Assembly: GCA_946614075.1 (NCBI GenBank)
Contig: CAMOGO010000048.1
Span: 1-7,690 of the forward strand
From: an uncultured Lachnospiraceae bacterium
GTDB lineage: Bacteria; Bacillota_A; Clostridia; Lachnospirales; Lachnospiraceae
DNA length: 7,690 nucleotides
Reading direction: 5' to 3'
Positions within the stretch are counted from its first letter, which is position 1; every line of letters starts with the position of its first letter. Under the pieces are notes generated by a model. The model saw only the letters and a program-made list of their open reading frames with translations. It was not told the origin of the DNA and made no database searches. The position numbers and the translations under genes are program-made. Shown one piece after another: positions 1 to 4,830 of the stretch.

Positions 1-8
1 GCTGCGCC

Positions 9-50
9 GGCCGCCCGTTGCCGTAAGGCAACAATTACCTCTGGGCGGCC
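9..50. other. GC-rich hairpin with asymmetric bulge at left edge
   Basis: An 8-bp outer stem (9-16 with 43-50, GGCCGCCC/GGGCGGCC) stacks directly on a 6-bp inner stem (17-22 with 27-32, GTTGCC/GGCAAC). The inner stem is capped by GTAA, which would be a GNRA tetraloop if the plus strand is the transcript. One side carries a 10-nt bulge (33-42). No T-tract follows on either strand, so it is not a typical terminator. It lies just beyond the terminator of the minus-strand small RNA. It could be a second structured RNA, a leader of a gene outside the window, or a chromosomal palindrome. The pairing is seen directly; the function is unknown. Confidence 0.45.
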
Positions 51-58
51 GTGTGCAT

Positions 59-88
59 AAAAAGACGAGCAGAGTTAAACCCTGCTCG
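59..88 (-). terminator. Intrinsic terminator of the minus-strand small RNA
   Basis: On the minus strand CGAGCAG (88-82) pairs with CTGCTCG (72-66) across a 9-nt loop. It is followed by TC and five T residues (63-59). This is a compact rho-independent terminator in the same orientation as the promoter at 280-308, about 215 nt downstream of the predicted start, and it closes a stand-alone transcription unit. Confidence 0.75.
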
Positions 89-273
89 CTCCAATGCCAG
101 AAGAGAAGCTTTAAAACGCCGGAGCGTAGCTGGATCAGCACGCTCCGGCGGTGACCAGACCGTACATCCACTCACTGTCCGCAAAGCGAAAAGGGTGACT
201 TCTGACAGCGAAAATGCTGCCGGCGGATGCTGGATCCCCCGCGGACGCCTGTCAAACAGGCATCTCTTCTGAC
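59..273 (-). ncRNA. Candidate independent small RNA, about 215 nt, family not recognised
   Basis: A minus-strand transcript is predicted from G273 to the T-tract at 59. Its first ten bases (273-264) pair with 105-96 to make a closing helix of GUCAGAAGAG with CUCUUCUGGC, with one G-U pair. A 7-bp hairpin (263-257 with 251-245) abuts it. Next come a helix of CAUCC with GGAUG (229-225 with 169-165), an inner 7-bp helix (210-204 with 179-173), and an 11-bp perfect hairpin (150-140 with 127-117) whose loop can add four more pairs. The last hairpin is followed by UUUU, and the terminator lies at 88-59. No conserved core of RNase P RNA, SRP RNA, tmRNA or T-box was seen. Size and end-pairing recall 6S RNA or the Firmicute raiA-associated RNA, but I cannot match either. 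No ORF with a good ribosome binding site lies inside. Promoter, pairing and terminator are seen; its existence as an RNA gene is inferred, and no function is assigned. Confidence 0.65.
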
Positions 274-279
274 GGACTC

Positions 280-308
280 ATTATACGATGCAGATGGTTT
301 TCTGACAA
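280..308 (-). promoter_or_regulatory. Sigma-70-type promoter of the small RNA
   Basis: The minus strand reads TTGTCA (308-303), a 17-nt spacer, then a perfect TATAAT (285-280). A start seven bases downstream falls on G273, exactly the first base of the RNA closing helix. This near-consensus housekeeping promoter suggests strong constitutive expression. The 98 bases upstream of it (309-406), between it and the zinc-ribbon gene, show no other clear signal. Confidence 0.75.
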
Positions 309-406
309 TATCCGAAACCGAATCCAAAAGAAACTCTCATATAGGGCTTCGCCCCCGCCGCGGAGGAAGCAGACAGATTGCGCTGCTCTTCCCTTTGCGT
401 ACCTTT

Positions 407-1159
407 TCAGGCTGCCTTCGCCAGTGCCTCTCTCGTCCGCAGGGTCACATAGGTGATATCGTTCGTGAACTCCCGGAAAAACCGGAGGTACCTGCAGCGA
501 TCCTTTCGCTTGCAAGTCCATTCCACATCCTCCGAAGCGCGGAAATCCTCCTGCCAGGGAAGCTGCACGACGAGAACCGGCTTACCGTTTTTATAGAAAA
601 CGAACGGAACACGGACCTTTTCCAGACTTCTCTCGTACCATGCAAACCAACCCGGAGGGAACACATCCCGGAGCAGGACGTCCCGCCGTACGGTAAAGCC
701 ATAGAAATTATCTCCATAGATCATGGCAAAGTAGTCCTCCGGACTTCCGGAATAGCCACCGTTTGCCGGGCCAAAAGATCCGTCCGGGAACCGTTTCCCT
801 TTTCCCAGTTCCTTTAACAACGCCCTCTCGGATGCGCTCGGAACCACAGCCTTCGAAGCGGCTGAGGAAGCTGAGCTCGAAGAAGAACCGGAAGAATAGG
901 AAGACTGCCCTCCTGTCCCGGTCTTTCCAAAGAGTGCTCCAAAAAGGCCCGTGTTCTTCGGCGGCTCCTTTTGCCCTGTACCGACAGTGCTTCCGCCTCC
1001 TGCCGTCCTCTGAAAATCCCTCTCCCACCGATCCCGCACCTCCTGCGGGATTGGGGACATACTCGGATATCCGGTAAAATCCCTCGTCAGATCAGCGCCG
1101 CAGCTTGCGCACTTTACCGCCTCCGACGCCGCAATTTTTCCACATTTCGGGCAAAACAC
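407..1159 (-). CDS. Zinc-ribbon protein of unknown function
   Basis: The 250-residue protein has an N-terminal zinc ribbon with pairs C3/C6 and C17/C20 (CPKCG and CASCG), then a low-complexity Gly/Ser linker at about 53-110 with a serine run near 86-102. The C-terminal domain (about 111-250) is rich in aromatic and basic residues. No signal peptide or membrane segment is visible. In the C-terminal part, residues 185-200 (a strand, NGKP turn, then LVVQL) and the strand near 235-240 recall the core of restriction-endonuclease-like folds, but the acidic residues and lysine are not clearly in place, so this is only a hint. The start is GTG at 1159, supported by AGGAGG eight bases upstream; the stop is TGA. 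It lies 111 bp downstream of the methyltransferase-like gene on the same strand and may be co-transcribed. I do not recognise the family and assign no function. Confidence 0.85.
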   Translation of the reverse strand: MFCPKCGKIAASEAVKCASCGADLTRDFTGYPSMSPIPQEVRDRWERDFQRTAGGGSTVGTGQKEPPKNTGLFGALFGKTGTGGQSSYSSGSSSSSASSAASKAVVPSASERALLKELGKGKRFPDGSFGPANGGYSGSPEDYFAMIYGDNFYGFTVRRDVLLRDVFPPGWFAWYERSLEKVRVPFVFYKNGKPVLVVQLPWQEDFRASEDVEWTCKRKDRCRYLRFFREFTNDITYVTLRTREALAKAA

Positions 1160-1270
1160 CTTTTTATCCTCCTATCATGTCCGGCAGTCTCCCGGACCGG
1201 GTTTTGTTCTCGATCGTTCACTGTCCGGATCTTTTTACGTCAGACCAGACGATTCCCGTGCCAGATTATT

Positions 1271-2071
1271 TTACGTCAAGTCCGCATCACTCGCCAGAAA
1301 CAGGCAGTTCTGCTGCAAATAGGCATCCGTCTCCGGATAAACCCGGATCATCTTCACATGGGCAAAGCTCTCCTGCAACGTCGCCCGGACCAGCTTCCCG
1401 GAGGAGGCCGCCAGCCCCGACATCGCGGTCAGGACATTGATCGCGTACACGCCATCCGGCTTCAGACGACTCTTGATCAGCTCCACGGTATCCGGCATGA
1501 CGAAGGTCAGATCCGGATTATTCCCACGGAAGGCGTCATTGATGATGACGTCATAAAGCTTCTCCGTTTTTTTCAGACGCGTCAGGCCATTTCCTGCATA
1601 GACATGCAGCCGCCCGCTCTTCCTCACATCGTGCTTCTCGTAGAGCTCATCGAGGAAAAAATACTTCTTCGCGAGATCGACGATCTCCCAGTAAAGCTCG
1701 CTCACATCCATCCGTCGCTTCGGAAAGTGGCTCATCGCGTACTTCGGATAGGAAAAACCGCCCCCGCCGATGAGCAGCGTGTCGCTCTCCTCCGGCGCAT
1801 GGTGGTATGCCAAGTCGAACGCCTTGGTGTAGCCGAAGACCAGGTCAAAATGCCTGCCCTCCTCCGGGTAGCAGGCAGATTCCTGCGCTCCCTCAACCTC
1901 GAGCATCCGCACATACTCTCCCATGTAGTAGCGCTCCCGCACGACCACGTGTCCGATTTTCTCAAATTCATGTGAAAAGAGTACCCGGCTGTCTCCCGTT
2001 TCACCGGTGTAGTCATTCACCGCTTTCCCATTCTCCTGCGACAAAGAAAGCAATCTGTCCAGTAAACTCAT
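1271..2071 (-). CDS. Spermidine-synthase-like protein (Rossmann methyltransferase fold)
   Basis: This 266-residue cytosolic protein resembles polyamine aminopropyltransferases and their non-polyamine relatives. The nucleotide-binding loop is LLIGGGGFSYPK (99-110), the acidic strand end is E125, YDVIINDAF lies at 173-181, and the LKPDG turn of the fold is at 203-207. In true spermidine synthases the loop reads GGGDGG and the acidic strand EID; here the loop aspartate is glycine and EID becomes ELY (125-127). It therefore probably uses S-adenosylmethionine or a derivative on another substrate, or has lost activity. That is inference from family knowledge. The start is ATG at 2071 with a modest GAGGG ribosome binding site five bases upstream, and the stop is TAA. 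It follows the rplA terminator and a long hairpin (2101-2143), so it probably has its own transcription start, although I found no convincing promoter. Substrate unknown. Confidence 0.85.
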   Translation of the reverse strand: MSLLDRLLSLSQENGKAVNDYTGETGDSRVLFSHEFEKIGHVVVRERYYMGEYVRMLEVEGAQESACYPEEGRHFDLVFGYTKAFDLAYHHAPEESDTLLIGGGGFSYPKYAMSHFPKRRMDVSELYWEIVDLAKKYFFLDELYEKHDVRKSGRLHVYAGNGLTRLKKTEKLYDVIINDAFRGNNPDLTFVMPDTVELIKSRLKPDGVYAINVLTAMSGLAASSGKLVRATLQESFAHVKMIRVYPETDAYLQQNCLFLASDADLT

Positions 2072-2100
2072 AATACCCTCAAAGATAATACATCACGGGA

Positions 2101-2143
2101 GAGTCAGCGAGTCAAAAGAACCATCCCCTTGACTCACCGACTC
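2101..2143 (-). repeat. 15-bp inverted repeat upstream of the spermidine-synthase-like gene
   Basis: The arms 2101-2115 and 2129-2143 are complementary over 15 positions with a 13-nt loop. The two imperfect positions become G-U pairs only if the minus strand is the RNA, which agrees with the direction of the downstream gene. Each arm holds two GAGTC/GACTC copies nine bases apart. There is no T-tract, so it is not a standard terminator. It sits 30 bp ahead of the start codon at 2071 and could be a leader structure, a protein site or a small intergenic repeat. Confidence 0.6.
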
Positions 2144-2171
2144 ACTTATTTACACCTTATCAGTATATAGG

Positions 2172-2207
2172 AAAAAGCCCCGTGAGGCAAGTGCCTCACG
2201 GGGCTTT
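2172..2207 (-). terminator. Intrinsic terminator of the rpmG-secE-nusG-rplK-rplA operon
   Basis: A perfect 15-bp stem (2174-2188 with 2193-2207, GC-rich in the middle, A/T pairs at the base) carries a 4-nt loop. On the minus strand it runs into five T residues (2176-2172). It begins 17 bp after the rplA stop codon. On the plus strand only three T residues follow, so the minus direction is favoured. It marks the end of the ribosomal transcription unit and leaves rplJ-rplL out of it. Confidence 0.9.
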
Positions 2208-2223
2208 AAAACATCTGGAAGAA

Positions 2224-2922
2224 TTAGATAGACTGAACCTTGACAGGATTCAGCTTAACGCCAGGGCCCATCGTGCTGGACATCGTGACGCTGCGGAAAT
2301 ACTGACCCTTTAAAGCGGACGGACGAGCCTTGACCAGTGCGGTAACAAGGGCATCGAAGTTAGCCTTCAGAGCCTCCTCAGAGAAGGAAGCCTTGCCAAT
2401 CGGGCAGTGGATGATGTTGGTCTTGTCGAGACGATACTCGATCTTACCGGCTTTGACATCAGCGATGGCCTTGGTGACATCCATCGTAACGGTACCGGTC
2501 TTCGGGTTCGGCATGAGACCCTTAGGTCCAAGGATACGGCCCAGACGTCCGACAACGCCCATCATATCCGGGGTTGCGATAACGACATCAAAATCAAGCC
2601 ATCCTTCGTTCTGGATCTTCGGAAGAAGCTCCTCAGCTCCTACATAATCAGCACCTGCAGCCTTAGCTTCCTCAGCCTTTGCAGCCTTTGCAAAAACGAG
2701 AACGCGGACGGTCTTGCCGGTACCGCTCGGGAGAACTACAGCACCACGGACCTGCTGATCGGCATGACGGCCGTCGCAGCCTGTGCGGATGTGGAGCTCG
2801 ATCGTCTCATCAAACTTAGCGGAAGCCATCTTCTTGACCAGAGAAATGGCCTCTTCGGTTTCGTACTGAACGCTGCGATCATACAGCTTCATCGCTTCAG
2901 CGTACTTTTTTCCTCTTTTCAT
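2224..2922 (-). CDS. rplA: 50S ribosomal protein L1
   Basis: L1 builds the mobile L1 stalk of the large ribosomal subunit next to the E site, helps release deacylated tRNA, and in many bacteria represses its own operon by binding mRNA. At 232 residues it has the usual length. The family signature lies at about 119-144 ([20 protein letters not shown] followed by NPKTGTV), and the second half keeps the [21 protein letters not shown] region (157-177). The frame also has a TTG codon immediately upstream (2925-2923), but AGGAGG lies seven bases before the ATG at 2922 and only four before TTG, so ATG is chosen. It is the last gene of the operon, 59 bp after rplK and 17 bp before a strong terminator. 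Nothing unusual is seen in the protein. Confidence 0.97.
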   Translation of the reverse strand: MKRGKKYAEAMKLYDRSVQYETEEAISLVKKMASAKFDETIELHIRTGCDGRHADQQVRGAVVLPSGTGKTVRVLVFAKAAKAEEAKAAGADYVGAEELLPKIQNEGWLDFDVVIATPDMMGVVGRLGRILGPKGLMPNPKTGTVTMDVTKAIADVKAGKIEYRLDKTNIIHCPIGKASFSEEALKANFDALVTALVKARPSALKGQYFRSVTMSSTMGPGVKLNPVKVQSI

Positions 2923-2981
2923 CAATATACCTCCTGGTGGTGTTAACGGGATCTTTCCCTTCCACTTTATTTGACACGTTC

Positions 2982-3407
2982 TTAGTCGGTTACGGTGATA
3001 CCCATGCTGCGAGCGGTACCCATGATCATGCTGGTAGCTGCCTCAACGGAAGCTGCGTTCAGATCGGGCATCTTGAGCTTGGCGATCTCTTCACACTTAG
3101 CCTTGCTGATGCTGGCAACCTTCGTCTTGTTCGGAGCACCGGAACCAGACTTGATGTTGCAGGCCTTCTTCAGAAGAACGGCTGCGGGCGGAGTCTTGGT
3201 GATGAAGCTGAAGCTTCTGTCCGCGTAAACAGTGATCACGACCGGGATAACAAGGTCGCCCTGATCTGCTGTTCTGGCGTTGAACTCTTTTGTAAACTGC
3301 ACGATATTGACACCATGCTGTCCAAGAGCGGGGCCAACCGGCGGAGCGGGTGTTGCTTTGCCGGCAGGAATCTGCAGTTTGATAAATCCTGTGACTTTCT
3401 TTGCCAT
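2982..3407 (-). CDS. rplK: 50S ribosomal protein L11
   Basis: L11 forms, with 23S rRNA helices 43-44, the base of the stalk where translation GTPases bind. It is also needed for RelA-type stringent responses and is the target region of thiostrepton-class antibiotics. The 141-residue protein is full length. The N-terminal domain carries the proline-rich segment at about 13-32 ([20 protein letters not shown]). The C-terminal RNA-binding domain carries the family signature from about residue 105 to 139, including [13 protein letters not shown] and GTARSMGI. The ATG at 3407 follows AGGAGG by seven bases. It lies between nusG (144 bp leader) and rplA (59 bp), the usual rplK-rplA pair. A structured leader upstream may be the L1 control site. 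Confidence 0.98.
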   Translation of the reverse strand: MAKKVTGFIKLQIPAGKATPAPPVGPALGQHGVNIVQFTKEFNARTADQGDLVIPVVITVYADRSFSFITKTPPAAVLLKKACNIKSGSGAPNKTKVASISKAKCEEIAKLKMPDLNAASVEAATSMIMGTARSMGITVTD

Positions 3408-3430
3408 TTCGGCACCTCCTGAAATAAAAA

Positions 3431-3460
3431 TGTGGTAATTGCGGGGGAGTTCCCTCCCAC
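3431..3460 (-). promoter_or_regulatory. Putative L1-binding autoregulatory leader upstream of rplK
   Basis: On the minus strand GGGAG pairs with CUCCC around a GGAA (GNRA) loop. Two more outer pairs form after a CC bulge (GU with GC), and UUACCACA follows. The element ends 11 nt before the rplK ribosome binding site. A purine-rich GGGAGG hairpin followed by ACCAC in front of rplK-rplA resembles L1 mRNA sites as I remember them; in the family these mimic the L1 site on 23S rRNA. A second small hairpin (3525-3530 with 3538-3543, ATGCGG/CCGCAT) lies just after nusG. Structure seen, function inferred. Confidence 0.4.
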
Positions 3461-3551
3461 GTTTGTATGAAAGCCGTGCATAGACGGCGCTTCATCCTGA
3501 AATAACCAGACCATTCTCCGATTCATGCGGATCCATGCCGCATCCGGAAGC

Positions 3552-4082
3552 TTAAGCCTTTTTGACCTCCGTGAAATTGAGCTCTACCGGCGTTTCGCGG
3601 CCAAACATCTCGATATTGATCGTGACGCTCTGGCGGCTCTCGTTGATCGCCTTGATGACACCGACAGTGCCTTCCCAGACACCGGAAATAACAGAGATCG
3701 TGTCGCCGACACCGAAGTCGACAATGATATTCTGCCTGCCCTCGTCCTGACGGGCGATACCAAGCTTGCGCATCTCCGCCTCACTGAGCGGGACCGGCTT
3801 GGAGCCCGGACCGACAAAGCCTGTGACGCCGCGGGTATTTCGGACGACGTACCAGGTCTCATCGTTCATGATCATGTTGACGAGAACATAACCGGGAAAC
3901 ATCTTTCTCTGAACCTGCTTGCGAACACCGTTTTTCAGCTCGGTCGCGGTTTCAAGCGGGACTTCGACATTCAGGATGACATCGTGAAGCTTTCGGTTTT
4001 CGATGGTCTTTTCGATATCCATCTTGACCTTGTTCTCGTATCCGGAGTAGGTATGTACTACATACCACTTTGCATCTGCCAT
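3552..4082 (-). CDS. nusG: Transcription termination/antitermination factor NusG
   Basis: NusG binds the clamp of RNA polymerase, modulates pausing and termination, and can link transcription to translation. The 176-residue protein has the NGN domain first (WYVVHTYSGYE at 6-16, MFPGYVLVNM at 61-70, VRNTRGVTGFVG at 80-91). A linker near 105-120 follows, then a KOW domain from about 123 (FGVGDTISVISG). The KOW turn reads SGVWEGTVG rather than the more usual GPF-type sequence, which I regard as ordinary variation. The ATG at 4082 follows AAGGTG with suitable spacing. It starts 16 bp after the secE stop codon, so the two are probably translated together. Length and domains are normal. Confidence 0.97.
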   Translation of the reverse strand: MADAKWYVVHTYSGYENKVKMDIEKTIENRKLHDVILNVEVPLETATELKNGVRKQVQRKMFPGYVLVNMIMNDETWYVVRNTRGVTGFVGPGSKPVPLSEAEMRKLGIARQDEGRQNIIVDFGVGDTISVISGVWEGTVGVIKAINESRQSVTINIEMFGRETPVELNFTEVKKA

Positions 4083-4098
4083 CTTATCACCTTATCCC

Positions 4099-4323
4099 TT
4101 AGAGTATCAGACTCATCAAATACTTAATTACAAGGTCAAGCAATGCAATCAGCACGCCGATCCCGACAGCGCCGATAATAACGGCGATCGTCTGACGGAA
4201 AAAGGTCTTCTGGTCCAGCCATGAGATCTTTTGGAACTCTGCACGAAGAGTCTTGAAAATCTCGCCGAGGGATTTCCTCGTTTTGGTATTCTGCTGTGTA
4301 TTCTGCTGTTTTGTTTGCTCCAT
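4099..4323 (-). CDS. secE: Preprotein translocase subunit SecE
   Basis: SecE clamps the SecY channel in the cytoplasmic membrane and is needed for Sec-dependent protein export. This is the short single-span form typical of Gram-positive bacteria, 74 residues. A polar Gln/Asn/Thr-rich N-terminus (1-17) leads into an amphipathic helix (about 18-33), the conserved KISW turn (32-35) and one membrane segment at about 45-66. The common proline after the tryptophan is leucine here. Its place between rpmG and nusG is the standard arrangement and strongly supports the call. The ATG at 4323 has only a weak ribosome binding site (GGAAAGTGAG upstream), and rpmG ends 35 bp before it. Confidence 0.95.
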   Translation of the reverse strand: MEQTKQQNTQQNTKTRKSLGEIFKTLRAEFQKISWLDQKTFFRQTIAVIIGAVGIGVLIALLDLVIKYLMSLIL

Positions 4324-4358
4324 AACGTCTCACTTTCCTGCTCAAAGAAATAAACGGA

Positions 4359-4520
4359 TTATTTTGTTTCCTTATGAGGGGTGTGCTTACGGCAGAAGGG
4401 GCAGTACTTGCTCGTCTCGATTCTTTCCGGATGAGCCTTCTTATCCTTCGTCATGTTATAATTACGATGCTTGCACACTGTGCACTCCAGCGTGATTCTG
4501 GTTCTCTTGCTACCTGCCAT
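4359..4520 (-). CDS. rpmG: 50S ribosomal protein L33, zinc-binding type
   Basis: L33 is a small large-subunit protein near the E site. The 53-residue product has the zinc-ribbon pairs C13/C16 (CTVC) and C40/C43 (CPFC), so it is the zinc-containing form. The conserved core includes [10 protein letters not shown] (19-28), PERIE (31-35) and KHTPHKETK at the C-terminus. The frame stays open further upstream to 4598, but the ATG at 4520 is preceded by GGAGG at nine bases, and the protein then has the family length, so the longer form is rejected. It is the first gene of the operon, about 135 nt downstream of the predicted transcription start. Many Firmicutes also carry a zinc-free paralogue used under zinc limitation; none is visible here. 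Confidence 0.97.
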   Translation of the reverse strand: MAGSKRTRITLECTVCKHRNYNMTKDKKAHPERIETSKYCPFCRKHTPHKETK

Positions 4521-4662
4521 GAGTCTATTCCTCCATGTTTTATTCTTCAGCTGCAAACCGACCTGTAAAGCCGCTTCCAGCCCTATGATGCACATCACCC
4601 GTCGTCATCCGGGTAAATCTATGCGCACAAAAAAAAAGGACCTTTTCTTCCTTTGTGGAAGA

Positions 4663-4691
4663 AGAATAGCATAATTCCCCTTCCACGTCAA
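4663..4691 (-). promoter_or_regulatory. Promoter of the rpmG-secE-nusG-rplK-rplA operon
   Basis: The minus strand reads TTGACG (4691-4686), a 17-nt spacer, then TATTCT (4668-4663). Start of transcription is expected near 4656. The early transcript can form AAAGGA/TCCTTT (6 bp, 8-nt loop) and then has nine consecutive T residues (4637-4629), which looks like a weak terminator or a slippage-prone tract right after the start. The rest of the leader (4628-4521) holds a small ACCCG/CGGGT hairpin (4613-4596) and the rpmG ribosome binding site. The promoter is well supported; attenuation is only a possibility. Confidence 0.75.
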
Positions 4692-4732
4692 GCAGAATTT
4701 GCGAAACATGGACGAGTCATGGTGATGGTTCG

Positions 4733-4759
4733 CAAGACAGGGGACGATTCCCTGTCTTG
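4733..4759. repeat. 10-bp intergenic palindrome
   Basis: CAAGACAGGG (4733-4742) is a perfect inverted copy of CCCTGTCTTG (4750-4759), separated by 7 nt. Palindromes built on a GACAGGGGACGATTCCC-like core resemble intergenic repeats I remember from other anaerobic Firmicutes. It lies between the comFC-type gene and the ribosomal operon promoter. No T-tract follows on either strand. Confidence 0.7.
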
Positions 4760-4806
4760 GTCCCCGGTCTTGGTCCCCGGTCTTGGTCCCCGGTCTTGGT
4801 CTCCGG
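4755..4806. repeat. 13-nt minisatellite, four copies
   Basis: Four head-to-tail units start at 4755, 4768, 4781 and 4794, each reading TCTTGGTCCCCGG, with one C-to-T change in the fourth. A broken fifth copy begins at 4807 (TCTTGT). The array grows directly out of the right arm of the palindrome, whose TCTTGG end is also the start of the first unit. This suggests the array arose by duplication of the palindrome edge. It ends 24 bp from the comFC-type stop codon. Confidence 0.9.
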
Positions 4807-4830
4807 TCTTGTCTTGCCCCGACCTATCTC

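Noticed and set aside
51..272. 73-codon plus-strand open frame across the small RNA
   Set aside because: It runs against the promoter, helices and terminator on the minus strand and has no plausible start signal or conserved sequence.
59..273. Assigning the small RNA to RNase P, tmRNA, SRP or a T-box/cobalamin riboswitch
   Set aside because: The conserved cores of these families were looked for on both strands and not found; only size and end-pairing resemble 6S or raiA RNA, which is not enough for a call.
340..380. GGGC/GCCC mini-hairpin after the zinc-ribbon gene as a terminator
   Set aside because: The stem is only four pairs with a 3-nt loop and no T-tract follows directly, so termination is not supported.
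227..817. 196-codon plus-strand open frame overlapping the small RNA promoter and the zinc-ribbon gene
   Set aside because: No ribosome binding site, no motifs, and antisense to a gene with a good start signal.
1233..1280. Direct repeat TTTTACGTCA at 1233-1242 and 1269-1278
   Set aside because: Only 10 nt, one copy overlaps the stop codon of the spermidine-synthase-like gene, and no further context supports a function; probably chance or a small duplication.
971..1975. 334-codon plus-strand open frame
   Set aside because: It lies antisense to the zinc-ribbon and spermidine-synthase-like genes, spans their intergenic gap, has no ribosome binding site or recognisable motif, and the minus-strand genes have clear starts and domains.
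4521..4598. 26-residue N-terminal extension of L33
   Set aside because: No ribosome binding site at 4598, while the ATG at 4520 has GGAGG at proper distance and gives the family length.
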